A DNA stretch of 64,000 nucleotides. Source: Paracoccaceae bacterium. Lineage in GTDB: Bacteria > Pseudomonadota > Alphaproteobacteria > Rhodobacterales > Rhodobacteraceae. Under the pieces are notes generated by a model, which made no database searches, had not been told where the DNA came from, and saw only the letters and a list, made by a program, of their open reading frames with translations. Positions 36,265 to 45,544 of this stretch are shown here, in pieces. The position numbers were made by a program, and so were the translations under genes. The stretch's first letter is position 1. Every line of letters starts with the position of its first letter. The DNA is taken from assembly GCA_024742405.1 (NCBI GenBank), contig JANSYP010000001.1:868001-932000 (forward strand), in the 5' to 3' direction.

Positions 36265-37722
36265 TCAGACCGTGCTCACGCGTTGCGGGTCCGGGACATC
36301 TTCGGCCGCATCGCTCCACGCATCGGGATCCAGCTCCAGATCGGGGAAGTCCGCGGGGTTGAACACGGGTGTCTTGCCCTCGGCCTGCTGTTTGCGGAAA
36401 TCGTTCAGGATCCGCATCCCCGTCGGGAACAGCATCGCCAGAGCCAGCAAATTGACCAGCGCCAGAATGCCCATCAACGGATCCGAGAAGAAGAAGACCG
36501 CCGTGGCCCCGGGCGCCGTGGCGCCAAGAAAGACGATCAGCACGATCGCGATCCGTAGGACATGGAGGCTCATGGGATTGCCGGTCAGGAAGGTCAGCGC
36601 GTTCTCGCCCAGGTAGTAGTTGTAGATGATTGAACTGAACGCAAAGAGCAGGATCGCTGCGGTCAGGAAGTAACTCGACCATTCACCGACGCTGGAGGCC
36701 AGCGATTGCTGCGTGAGCACGACCCCGTCGACCCCTTCCTGGCCGGGCACATAGACATCCGACAGCAGGATCAGGAAGGCCGTGCAGGAGCAGATGATGA
36801 TCGTGTCGATGAAGACCGAAAAGGCCTGAACGATCCCCTGGTTCACCGGGTGCGGAACATAGGCCACAGCCGCCACGTTGGGCGCCGAGCCCAGTCCGGC
36901 CTCGTTGGAAAACAGCCCGCGCCGCAGGCCCTGCGCAAGGGCTGCGCCCATGCCGCCGCCGACCGCTTCACGCAGACCGAAGGCGTTGGCGACGATGTCG
37001 ATGATCACACCGGGAAGCGACGTGATGTTAATCAGGATCACCAGAATGGCCAAGGCGATGTAACCGATTGCCATGATCGGTATGATCACGTCGGCGACTT
37101 TGGCGATCCGTCTGATCCCGCCATAGACGATGAGAGCCGTGATCGCGCCGAGCCCCAACCCGGTATAGAGCCTAGGGATCCCGAGACTATCCTGGGCCGA
37201 TCCGGCAACCGTGTTGCCCTGGAAGGCGTTGAAGCCAAAGGCAAAGGCCGCAATCAGGCAGATCGCATACAGAACCGCGAGCCAGCGATACTGCCGGCCG
37301 AGCCCGTGGGTGATATAGCGCGCCGGACCGCCACGAAACGTCCCGTCGCCCTGGTTTTCCTTGTAGGCTTGAGCTAGCGTACACTCGAAGAGGCTGGTGG
37401 CCATGCCGACCAGCGCGATCATCCACATCCAGAAGACCGCACCGGGCCCGCCGAGGGTGATTGCCACCGCGACACCGGCGATATTGCCGCCGCCGACCCG
37501 TCCGCCGACGCTGACCAGAAGCGCCTCGCGCGAGCTGATATGACCATGCTGCCCGGCCTTTGGGTCCGGCCGCAGCACCTTGAACATCGTGGTAAAGTAC
37601 CGGATCTGAACGAAGTTCGACATGATCGTAAAGAACACGCCGAGCACGACCAGGAAGGGGATGAGTGACCACCCCCAGGTCAGGTCGCCTATCAGGCCGA
37701 AGAAGTCTTGGAGCAGTCCCAT
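36265..37722 (-). CDS. Alanine/glycine:cation symporter family protein (AGCS)
   Basis: 485 residues, about 10-11 membrane helices. Seen: AGCS signatures GGRVGGGNIAGVAVAITLGG and FSNEAGLGSAPNVAAVA, GPARYITHGLGRQYRWLA and GENALTFLTGNP. Imports alanine, glycine or related amino acids with Na+ across the inner membrane. GAGGGA lies before the ATG at 37722, and a strong terminator follows. Its position near pyrimidine catabolism genes, whose end product is beta-alanine, is suggestive but does not prove a beta-alanine role. Confidence 0.93.
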   Translation of the reverse strand: MGLLQDFFGLIGDLTWGWSLIPFLVVLGVFFTIMSNFVQIRYFTTMFKVLRPDPKAGQHGHISSREALLVSVGGRVGGGNIAGVAVAITLGGPGAVFWMWMIALVGMATSLFECTLAQAYKENQGDGTFRGGPARYITHGLGRQYRWLAVLYAICLIAAFAFGFNAFQGNTVAGSAQDSLGIPRLYTGLGLGAITALIVYGGIRRIAKVADVIIPIMAIGYIALAILVILINITSLPGVIIDIVANAFGLREAVGGGMGAALAQGLRRGLFSNEAGLGSAPNVAAVAYVPHPVNQGIVQAFSVFIDTIIICSCTAFLILLSDVYVPGQEGVDGVVLTQQSLASSVGEWSSYFLTAAILLFAFSSIIYNYYLGENALTFLTGNPMSLHVLRIAIVLIVFLGATAPGATAVFFFSDPLMGILALVNLLALAMLFPTGMRILNDFRKQQAEGKTPVFNPADFPDLELDPDAWSDAAEDVPDPQRVSTV

Positions 37723-38024
37723 GTCTGTTGTCCCTCGTATTTTTTTGTTGAGTCCAAGCGTTTAGAAAACAGTGGACGGCGTCGGGCTGAGTCTGTCCAG
37801 AAATTTTCACCGCCCGGGTCTTCTTTGCGGTCCCCGTCCGCCGAGCCCACATCATGACAGCGGCACTCCGGAGGCCAGGGTGTTCGCGAGAGCGCGCGCA
37901 TCTGCTTGCGATGCGCAACCGTGCGTTTAGGGCGCGTGGACGGTCGCACCAACTCGGCATTCTGTGTCCGCAAAGCACGGCCGGGGCAGAGCCAGTACAG
38001 ACCGCATCCCGTCGGATTCTGTAC
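37723..38024. other. Intergenic region upstream of the symporter
   Basis: 302 bases between the TetR gene stop and the symporter start, both on the minus strand. It must hold the symporter promoter. I looked for glycine-riboswitch features and saw none; no operator palindrome stands out. Confidence 0.45.
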
Positions 38025-38657
38025 TCAGACCGCGACGAGGCGCAGAATGGTATCGAGATTGAACCGGGCCCGTTCCTCCAGCGCCTCCGGCGCCATGAAG
38101 TCCCGCTTGAACACGATCGCCCCGGTGAACCGGTTGGTCAGGTAATAGTACCCGATGGCGGCGATCGTGATGTTGAGCTGGATCGGGTCGATCCCGGGGC
38201 GGAACACACCCTCCGCCACGCCACGGTCGAGAAGCCGCTTGACCATGTCGACGAATTGCTGCGCTGCGCGCTCGACCGGTGCAGACCGGGCCAGGTGGCG
38301 TCCGCGATGCAGGTTCTCGCTGTTGATCAGGGTGATGAATTCGGGGTTGTCCAGGTAATAGTCCCAGGTGAACCGCACCAGCCTTTCCAGTGCCGCGCGC
38401 GGCGGGAGGCTGTCGAGGTCCAGTTGCTGCTCCGCGGTGCGGATATCGAGATAGGCGGCCTCCAGCACATGGGTGAAGAGCGACTCCTTGGAACCGAAAT
38501 AGTGGTAGATCATCCGCTTGTTGGCTTCGGCCTTCGCGGCGATCACATCGACCCGCGCGCCAGCCAAGCCCAGTCGCGCAAACTCTGACTTCGCCGCCGC
38601 GAGGATGCGCGCCCGGGTGGCTTCGGCATCCCTCGGTCGCAGGGATTTCTGGGTCAT
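38025..38657 (-). CDS. TetR/AcrR family transcriptional regulator
   Basis: 210 residues. N-terminal helix-turn-helix (RARILAAAKSEFARLGLAGA, then VDVIAAKAEANKRMIYHYFG) and a C-terminal ligand domain with WDYYLDNPEFITLINSENLH and YYYLTNRFTGAIVF, as in RutR-like TetR proteins. The ATG at 38657 is chosen because GGAGGG lies upstream; an ATG at 38675 overlaps that site. Lying beyond the scattered pyrimidine genes and the symporter, it is a candidate regulator of them, by inference only. Confidence 0.88.
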   Translation of the reverse strand: MTQKSLRPRDAEATRARILAAAKSEFARLGLAGARVDVIAAKAEANKRMIYHYFGSKESLFTHVLEAAYLDIRTAEQQLDLDSLPPRAALERLVRFTWDYYLDNPEFITLINSENLHRGRHLARSAPVERAAQQFVDMVKRLLDRGVAEGVFRPGIDPIQLNITIAAIGYYYLTNRFTGAIVFKRDFMAPEALEERARFNLDTILRLVAV

Positions 38658-38889
38658 CTTTTCCAATCCCTCCACCGGGCGCGCGCGAAATTGGCGCGTC
38701 TCCGCGGCACCTTAGTGCGTCGCGGGCCGGATGTGCAGCAGAAGTGTAACCCGATGGTGCATTCGCGGGCGATGTGGGCCTGCTTCCGGCCGTGTGCACC
38801 CGAAATCAGCGAAAGCCGGGTGCAGGTGTGTGAATTGGACAAGGGGCCGGTCTCGTGACTGGCCCCCAATGGCGCCCAGTGGTCGCGGG

Positions 38890-40965
38890 TCAGACGATCT
38901 TGGTCTGGAAAAGCCCGGTCTCCATACCGTCCCCGCTGCATCCACCAGTGCCAGACGCGTGCTCGTGCGGGTATCCGTGACGCCGGTAAAGCTATCGCCG
39001 TCGAGCACCAGAAGGTCTGCGTCCGATCCGGCGATGGTCGTGCCACCGTCGTAGAAGAAGGCGAGAGCCGAGATTTGCTCGAAATGGCCCTCGGTGTTTC
39101 CAGGGGCTGCGGCAGGCCGCTGACGCCACGTTCAAACAGATCGACGATATCGGACTTCCGCAATTTGACGAGGGGCGGGCTGGTGTTGAAAGCCAGCACG
39201 TTCTTGATCTCCTTTTCGCTGATGCCGTCCTGGGGCTTCACGACATTCCCGTTACCGTCGAGGTTTTCTTCGTTGGGTGTGCACCCGACTTAAGTATCGC
39301 CCGGTGACACGACGATCTGGCCGACGGATGACCAGATGCCGCTGCCGTTCTTGAGCGAGATCAAGACGAACTCGCCAATGCTCTCGGCGTAAGCGAGGCT
39401 TGCGTTCGCCGTCAGGTATCCGAGGTTGGTTTTCTGCGTACGGACCCCGTGGGGGTAGCCGAATGGGTCGATGCTCTGACGGTGGCCGTTCAGGAACAGG
39501 TCTAAGACACCGAACAGGATGCGTTCCGTGGCAATGATCTGTGCGCCCACGGCGTCCACAAGCGCCTGGATTACTGGATCGACCGGATCTTTTGCGCTCT
39601 GATCCGTGACGCCCTGGTCGCTGTCGCCGTTGCGCGGCCGGTCATTTTGTCCAAGAGGCGCGTGTCGGAGCCGCCAGCGACGATTATGTCGACACCCGTT
39701 AAACGTTGGGCGCGCGCCTGCTCGATGCTGAGCGGCTACATTTGAGACGGCTCGATCACACTATATGAGACAGCTCGATCACACTGTAGATCGACGGATT
39801 GGCTGTGCCCAAGTCGAACTCATGGCTGCCGAACGCGCCGCGCCGAAGAGCGCGTCAGACGCGCCGAGGAAGAGCCCCGCGGATCAAAGAGTCGCCCGAG
39901 GGTAGGCGGATCGTGCTGTCCGGGAGCCCGTCCATCGCCACGATCTTGGGCCTCTTGTGCGTTCATCACTTCCGAGAGCCGCGGCGCGTTCTGGAGCGCT
40001 GCGGGGCTGGCTTGCTGGTCCCGCACATGCAGCAGTTCCGGCGTGACGGTACGCTTCGGAAATAGCTCGCTCACGGTGTCGCGCGAGACCGACCCGCTTG
40101 CGCTCGCCTCCTGCACTTTCCCCTCGATGTTTCCCCGTCCAAGGTCGCTGAGCGTGAGGGGCTCGCCCATCACCCCATCAATGGGATCCTCGGTTTTGAT
40201 CAATTTTAGGAACTCCGGCGCAGTCGGACCAGTCACATCGTTGAGGACCAGCGCGCTCTAACGTTCCAGACCTCGCGACCTGGCGGCCCTCGATCCCGGT
40301 AATGGCGACCGTTTCAGGCTCCGGCCCCTCATTGTCCAACCGGTTGTCGAAATCGAAAGCGCCGTCACCGTGGGCGTTGACCTGCCAAGGCGCGAACCGG
40401 GCCGAAAGCTGCTCCAGCATGTCGTCGCCGCCATAGGCAAGATTGCCCTCGGCATCCCTGATCGAAAGGGAATGCCCGCCGAAGGTGTGAAGCACGTCGC
40501 AATCGCCTTCGCGGTCCTTGTTTCCAAGGGTGCTGGTGATGTTGAGACGTCCTACCACCTCGTCGTTCTCCAGCTCGGAGGCGTCGGTGAATATGGTCGG
40601 GTCGAGTGTCATATAGGCGTCGTCGATCTCGTCCTCGAGCCCGTCAATCTCACGCGCCCCCACTCGTGGGCGGTCGCGTAGTCGGTCTGCCGATCGACCT
40701 GAAAGGATACTTAGGCATCGGGCTAATGGAGCCCGAAGATCGGCTTGGGCGCGACTATCATGGCCTGGTCGGGGTCGGAACCGTCCAGACCGTTGCCCTC
40801 GACGCTGCGGTCCTCTGTGTCCAACGACCTGACCGCGACCACCGATCTGGTCGCGATGTCGATGATCGCGTGCGCATTGTCTTCCCGCAGCCTCGAGTGG
40901 GGCGGGGTTCGTTGAGTGAGGTCGAAAGCCTCCGGCAGACCTGCGGTCGCAGGAGTCTGTGACGA
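38890..40965 (-). pseudogene. Decayed large extracellular choice-of-anchor I / 5'-nucleotidase gene
   Basis: Reading the minus strand from 40965 downward gives an ordered series of fragments. First, choice-of-anchor I pieces: LREDNAHAIIDIATRSVVAV, GNGLDGSDPDQAMIV (stops near 40723 and 40712), then YMTLDPTIFTDASELENDEV, FGGHSLSIRDAEGNLAYG, NRLDNEGPEPETVAI, and in another frame VTGPTAPEFLKLIKTEDP. Then 5'-nucleotidase pieces: FGSHEFDLGT (near 39820), GVDIIVAGGSDTRLLD (near 39680), LNGHRQSIDPFGYPHGVRTQ, KTNLGYLTANASLAYAESIG, a TAA near 39290, ISEKEIKNVLAFNTSPPLVK, GHFEQISALAFFYDGGTTIA and METGLFQTKIV with stop at 38890. Most of the phosphoesterase domain is deleted and the 5' end is missing. Confidence 0.78.
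39743..39788. repeat. 23-bp tandem duplication inside the decayed gene
   Basis: Two adjacent 23-base copies (TGAGACGGCTCGATCACACT plus 3 bases, then TGAGACAGCTCGATCACACT plus 3 bases) differ at two positions. It sits at the point where the 5'-nucleotidase catalytic domain is missing, so it may mark the deletion junction. Confidence 0.7.
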
Positions 40966-41046
40966 ATTGAAAGCGTGCGCGTTACGACCGGGCGACGTCT
41001 GGACTACAGGCCGATGACCGGCCGATGGTCCGGCCGGGTTGTGTCG

Positions 41047-41079
41047 AAAAAAAGGCCCGATCCGCGCCCGCGATGGGCC
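41047..41079 (-). terminator. Rho-independent terminator after the LysR gene
   Basis: On the minus strand GGCCC and GGGCC pair around a GC-rich loop with extra internal pairing and are followed by seven T. It starts 46 bases beyond the LysR stop codon. Confidence 0.65.
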
Positions 41080-41124
41080 GTCGGCCTGACGGGATGTCGG
41101 CCGGCGCCGTTTGCTGCGAGGTGG

Positions 41125-42027
41125 TCACGCAAAGCGTTCCGCCAGGCTCCGCTCCATCGCCTGGGCGAATTTAGCGGCCGCGACCGGAAGCGTCCGACCG
41201 CGCAACTGGCACAGATAGAGCGTCCCCTCAGGCACATCCTGCGGGGCCAGCGGCCGGCTGACGACATCGTCACGCACGCCGTCGCGGGGCAGCCCGACGC
41301 TGATCTGAAACGAAATCAGCCGCTCCTTGCCCGGATAACTGCGCAGAAACTCGAAACTGTCGGATTCCACCACCACGTCGAGCCGACCCGAGCGCCCCAT
41401 AACTGCGAGGTCGAGCAGATGTCGCACGCCATAGCGTGCCGTCGGCAAGGCCAGCGGATAGGCCGCGCAATCGCTGAGCCGCAGCACTGGTTTGGCCGCC
41501 AGGGGATGGTCCGCCGACATCACGGCGCAGATCGGCTGGCGCACACGCGCGAGCACTTGCACATCGTGAAAGCGCACCGGCTCGAACACCAGCGCGAGAT
41601 CGACGGAATGGTCCGCCAGAGCCTGCTCCGCCGCGTCACGGTCTCGCAGATGCACCCCAAAGGTCACCGCCGGATGTGCCGCCCGGTAGCGCGCGATCTG
41701 CTCGGGCAGGAAATAGGGCAGCAACGCCTGGCTGCAGGCCACCGCGATATGGCCGCGTCGCTCGCCGCTCAGATCCGCGATCTGGGAGCGCAGTTTCTCG
41801 AAATCCGACATTTGCGTGCGGACATGGTGGATCAGCAGCTCTCCGGCGGTGGTGAGACGGACGCCGCGCGGCAACCGCTCGAAGATCGGGACGCCGAGAT
41901 CCTCCTCCAGCGCAAGGATGCGCCGGTTCAACGCGGTGGAGGTGATGGCGAGACCCTCTGCCGCCTTGCGGATGGAGCCCGCCCTAGCCACGGCATCGAG
42001 GTAGCGAAGCTGGGTGAGATGGCGCAT
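41125..42027 (-). CDS. LysR-family transcriptional regulator
   Basis: 300 residues from ATG 42027. N-terminal winged helix (YLDAVARAGSIRKAAEGLAI, then ALNRRILALEEDLGVPIFER) and a periplasmic-binding-like effector domain. It is transcribed divergently from the BMP-type ABC transporter and nitrogen hydrolase genes, the classical arrangement for a LysR activator of the adjacent operon. The 103-base spacer holds a T-N11-A palindrome (42051-42064). The inducer is unknown; biuret, allophanate or a related compound is inferred. Confidence 0.92.
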   Translation of the reverse strand: MRHLTQLRYLDAVARAGSIRKAAEGLAITSTALNRRILALEEDLGVPIFERLPRGVRLTTAGELLIHHVRTQMSDFEKLRSQIADLSGERRGHIAVACSQALLPYFLPEQIARYRAAHPAVTFGVHLRDRDAAEQALADHSVDLALVFEPVRFHDVQVLARVRQPICAVMSADHPLAAKPVLRLSDCAAYPLALPTARYGVRHLLDLAVMGRSGRLDVVVESDSFEFLRSYPGKERLISFQISVGLPRDGVRDDVVSRPLAPQDVPEGTLYLCQLRGRTLPVAAAKFAQAMERSLAERFA

Positions 42028-42050
42028 AGCGATGCAATCCTTGCAGCGGT

Positions 42051-42064
42051 TAAGTGCAAACTTA
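42051..42064. promoter_or_regulatory. LysR-type operator palindrome
   Basis: TAAGT-GCAA-ACTTA, a perfect 5-base inverted repeat that fits the T-N11-A LysR box. It lies 24 bases before the LysR ATG and 67 bases before the BMP gene ATG. A second inverted repeat, TTGCA-N9-TGCAA (42041-42059), overlaps it. Confidence 0.6.
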
Positions 42065-42130
42065 GCAGACGACAGCAGCACCGCAATCCGGTCACCATTG
42101 GTTAACCCCATCTTTGCAGGAGCCTTGCCC

Positions 42131-43252
42131 ATGCCTTTCGCCCCCGTCACGCGCCGCCGGTTTCTGTCAACGGGCTCCGCGCTCGCCGCCGCCACCGCGA
42201 TTGGCGGCCTGCCGGGCCGTGCACGCGCCGGCGGCGACCTGACCGTCGGTTTCATCTATGTCGGCCCGCGCGACGACTTCGGCTACAACCAGGCCCACGC
42301 AGAAGGCGCCGCCGCGGTCAAGGAGATGGCCGGCGTCACGGTGGTCGAAGAGGAAAACGTGGCTGAGACCATCGATGTGCAGAAATCGATGGAATCGATG
42401 ATCAATTTCGATGGCGCGCAGCTGCTCTTTCCGACCTCGTTCGGCTATTTCGATCCCCATATCCTCGAGATCGCGCCGAAGTACCCCGAGGCGCGGTTTC
42501 AGCACGCCGCCGGGCTCTGGTCCGCCGACAAGCACCCGATGAATGTCGGAAGCTATTTCGGCTATATCGGCATGGGACAGTACCTGAACGGCATCGCTGC
42601 CGGGCATGTGACAAAGACCAAGAAGCTCGGCTTCGTTGCAGCCAAGCCGATCCCCCAGGTGCTCTTGAACATCAACTCTTTCCTGCTGGGCGCGCGGGCC
42701 GTCGACCCCGAGATCACGCTGCAGGTCATTTTCACCGGCGAGTGGTCGCTGGCCGTGAAAGAGGCCGAGGCCACCAACGCGCTGGCCGATGCGGGCTGCG
42801 ACGTGATCACCTGCCATGTGGACGGACCCAAGGTGGTGATGGAGACCGCCGCCGGGCGCGGCGCCTATGTCTGCGGCTACCATGCCAACCAGAGCCCGCT
42901 TGCGCCCGATCTCTATCTGACGGGCGCTGAGTGGAACTGGGCCGATGTCTATACCGGAATGGTGCAGACGGTGCTCCACGGCGGATCGATCGACAATTTC
43001 GTCCGCGGCGGGCTGGCCGATGGCTTCATCAAGATGAGCCCGCTGGGACCAGCCGTCACCGACGCGGCGCGTGCGCAGTTCGACGCGGCCAAGGCCGAGA
43101 TCGAGGCCGGGGGCTTCGCTGCGATCAAGGGGCCGCTCAAGGACAACCAGGGCAATGTCATCGTGGGCGAGGGGGCCGCACTGCCCGAAGACGACATCGC
43201 CCTGGAAAGCATGGATTACCTCGTCGAAGGCGTCATCGGGTCCACCTCCTGA
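42131..43252 (+). CDS. BMP-family ABC transporter substrate-binding protein
   Basis: 373 residues with a twin-arginine signal (TRRRFLSTGSALAAATAIGG). The BMP/PnrA fold shows TVGFIYVGPRDDFGYNQAHA, FPTSFGYFDPHILEIAPKYP, GSYFGYIGMGQYLNGIAAGH and DGFIKMSPLGPAV. Most characterised BMP proteins bind nucleosides, but here the gene heads an operon of small-amide hydrolases, so biuret- or urea-like ligands are inferred. CAGGAG precedes the ATG at 42131; in-frame upstream ATGs would cross the regulatory spacer. Confidence 0.92.
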   Translation: MPFAPVTRRRFLSTGSALAAATAIGGLPGRARAGGDLTVGFIYVGPRDDFGYNQAHAEGAAAVKEMAGVTVVEEENVAETIDVQKSMESMINFDGAQLLFPTSFGYFDPHILEIAPKYPEARFQHAAGLWSADKHPMNVGSYFGYIGMGQYLNGIAAGHVTKTKKLGFVAAKPIPQVLLNINSFLLGARAVDPEITLQVIFTGEWSLAVKEAEATNALADAGCDVITCHVDGPKVVMETAAGRGAYVCGYHANQSPLAPDLYLTGAEWNWADVYTGMVQTVLHGGSIDNFVRGGLADGFIKMSPLGPAVTDAARAQFDAAKAEIEAGGFAAIKGPLKDNQGNVIVGEGAALPEDDIALESMDYLVEGVIGSTS

Positions 43253-43280
43253 ATCCCGCGGATTCGATTGGCGTCGTGTT

Positions 43281-44390
43281 TTGACGGATGTAACGAGTTC
43301 TCCCCTCACTGGCGCCGGCGCGCTGCAGGTCTGGCTGGGACCCGTGGCGCGCCGGTCCGAAGCCGTGGTGATCCCTTTAGCGGCACTCCTCGCCGGTTTT
43401 GTAGCCTTCTCGCTGTTTCTGCTGCTGCTCGGAAAGTCCCCGGTGGAATTCTTCGCGCTGGTCTACAAGGCTGGTTTCGGCACGGCCTTTTCCTGGCAGA
43501 ACACCCTGTCGCGGACCGCGCCCCTGTTGCTCGCCGCGCTCTGCGTGGCGTTGCCCGCCCGGCTCGGGCTGGTGGTCATCGGCGGCGAGGGCGCGATTGT
43601 TCTGGGCGGCGTCGCCACGGGCGCGGTCGGAGTCGCCCTTGCCGGCTGGCCGGCATGGTTGGGCCTGTCGATCATGGCGGCGGCGGGCGCGCTCGCCGGT
43701 GCGCTCTGGATCGGGGCCGTGGGCGCGCTGCGTTACTGGCGCGGTGTGAACGAGACCATCGCCAGCCTGCTGATGGCCTATATCGCCATCGCGCTGATGA
43801 ACCACCTGGTCGAAGGCCCGTTGCGCGATCCTGAGAGCCTCAACAAACCCTCCACCGCGCCGCTGCCCGACGCGCTTCGCGTCGGTGACATTCCCGGCTG
43901 GGACGTCCATTGGGGCCTGGCAGCCGGTGTTGTACTCTGCATTCTGGCCTGGGTTCTGATCGACCGCACGACCTGGGGCTTCGCGGCACGCATCGCCGGC
44001 GCAAACATCCGCGCCGCTCAGGTGCAGGGGTTGCCGGTGGGCTGGCTGATCGTGGGCTTCACCGCTCTCGGCGGCGCCTGCGCCGGACTCGCCGGCATGT
44101 TCGAAGTCTCCGCCATCCACGGATCGGCCAATGCCTCGCTGGCCTCCGGCTATGGTTTCACCGGCATCCTCATCGCCTTTTTGGCGCGCCACAATCCATT
44201 GGCGATCATCCCCGTCGCCGTGCTGTTGGCCGGTTTCGAGGCTTCGTCGGGTCTGATCCAGCGCCGCATGGATCTGCCCGATGCGACGGTTCTTGTGCTC
44301 CAGGGTTTCGTCTTCATCGCGATCCTGATGGCCGACACGCTCTATGGCCGCTTACGCATCTTTGCGCCGGAACGCTGGGGGCAGCGATGA
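43281..44390 (+). CDS. ABC transporter permease (BMP/ribose-type), first subunit
   Basis: About 369 residues, roughly ten membrane helices, of the BPD_transp_2 family: LVVIGGEGAIVLGGVATGAV, RYWRGVNETIASLLMAYIAI, and GANIRAAQVQGLPVGWLIVG (the ATPase-contact loop). Forms the membrane channel with the second permease. The start is uncertain: TTG at 43281 is the only initiation-type codon between the BMP stop and the first helix that gives a normal N-terminus; no ribosome site is clear. Confidence 0.85.
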   Translation: MTDVTSSPLTGAGALQVWLGPVARRSEAVVIPLAALLAGFVAFSLFLLLLGKSPVEFFALVYKAGFGTAFSWQNTLSRTAPLLLAALCVALPARLGLVVIGGEGAIVLGGVATGAVGVALAGWPAWLGLSIMAAAGALAGALWIGAVGALRYWRGVNETIASLLMAYIAIALMNHLVEGPLRDPESLNKPSTAPLPDALRVGDIPGWDVHWGLAAGVVLCILAWVLIDRTTWGFAARIAGANIRAAQVQGLPVGWLIVGFTALGGACAGLAGMFEVSAIHGSANASLASGYGFTGILIAFLARHNPLAIIPVAVLLAGFEASSGLIQRRMDLPDATVLVLQGFVFIAILMADTLYGRLRIFAPERWGQR

Positions 44391-44606
44391 GCGTGCATAT
44401 GAGGCTGACGATCACGGTTCTGGATCGACCGCCTGTGCGGACCAGCAACCCCGACGGGCGTCGTAAGGCGCCGAACGTAACGGTGTTCACATTGCTGGCC
44501 GCCCGTGTCGGGCAGAGCATCGGGGATGCCGCAAAAGGCACGCGCCGGGCCGGGACGCGGGGCTTGCCCAATCCTCCCACAGCAGCCTTGTCCGAACGAG
44601 GCCCCG

Positions 44607-45533
44607 ATGGACACTGAGCTCAGCAGTTTCGCCTCTGTGGCCATTGCCATCCTTGGCGGCGCGATCCGGGTCTCCACACCCTTTCTGTTCGTGTCGCTGG
44701 GCGAGGTACTGACCGAGCGTTCGGGCCGCATCAACCTGGGACTCGAAGGCACGCTCGTCTTCGGTGCCATGGCCGGCTACGCACTGGCCTACATCACCGG
44801 CAGTCCCTGGATCGGGGTGCTCGGTGCGGCGCTTGTGGGATCGGTCTTCGGGCTCGTCCATGGCGCGATCTGCTCGCTGCCGCGGGTCAACGACATCGCC
44901 ATCGGCATCGCGATGATGCTCTTGGGGCTCGGGCTGGCGTTCTTCTTCGGCAAACCCTACATCCAGCCGGTCGCGCCCGACCTGCCCGCGATCAGTTTCG
45001 GCTGGTGGTCCGAGCTTCCCCAAGTGCGGGCGGCCCTCAGCGTCAATGTGCTGTTCCTAATCGGCGCAGTGCTCGCCGTGGTGCTCTGGTGGATGTTCCG
45101 TGCCACGCGGGTCGGCCTGATCCTGCGCGTCGTCGGCGATAGCACGGACGCGGCCCGCGCCATGGGGCTGCGACCCGCGCTGATCCGCACGCTTGCCACG
45201 GCCGCGGGCGGGGCCTTCGCCGGGGTCGGCGGGGCCTACCTGTCGCTCTATTACCCCGGCAGCTGGAACGAAGGGATAAGCTCCGGTCAGGGCCTGATGG
45301 CGGTCGCGCTTGTGATCTTTGCCCGCTGGAACCCGATTGCCTGTTTCGGTGCCGCACTTCTTTTTGGCGGTGCAGGCGCGCTCGGCCCCGCGCTGCAATC
45401 GGTGGGCGTTTCGGAGGGGTATTACCTCTTCTACGCCGCGCCTTACGTCCTCACGCTGGCCGTCCTGATCGCCACCTCGTCGCGCACCCATGCGCTGACC
45501 GGCGCGCCGGGCGAGCTCAGCATCACCAAGTAA
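44607..45533 (+). CDS. ABC transporter permease (BMP/ribose-type), second subunit
   Basis: 308 residues, about nine helices, with the paired-permease signatures GEVLTERSGRINLGLEGTLV and VVGDSTDAARAMGLRPALIR, LMAVALVIFARWNPIACFGA. Complements the first permease. 216 bases separate it from the first permease, more than usual inside such operons, and they hold no convincing gene. The ATG at 44607 is chosen because membrane sequence begins right after it. Confidence 0.9.
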   Translation: MDTELSSFASVAIAILGGAIRVSTPFLFVSLGEVLTERSGRINLGLEGTLVFGAMAGYALAYITGSPWIGVLGAALVGSVFGLVHGAICSLPRVNDIAIGIAMMLLGLGLAFFFGKPYIQPVAPDLPAISFGWWSELPQVRAALSVNVLFLIGAVLAVVLWWMFRATRVGLILRVVGDSTDAARAMGLRPALIRTLATAAGGAFAGVGGAYLSLYYPGSWNEGISSGQGLMAVALVIFARWNPIACFGAALLFGGAGALGPALQSVGVSEGYYLFYAAPYVLTLAVLIATSSRTHALTGAPGELSITK

Positions 45534-45544
45534 CGGAGAAAACC

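Noticed and set aside
37723-38024. Possible glycine or amino-acid riboswitch upstream of the AGCS symporter
   Set aside because: I looked for the conserved glycine-aptamer core sequences and paired stems and found none.
44387-44617. A 76-residue open frame starting at the stop of the first BMP permease gene
   Set aside because: It is basic and low in hydrophobic content, shows no family features, runs into the start of the second permease gene, and is best explained as an unusually long spacer.
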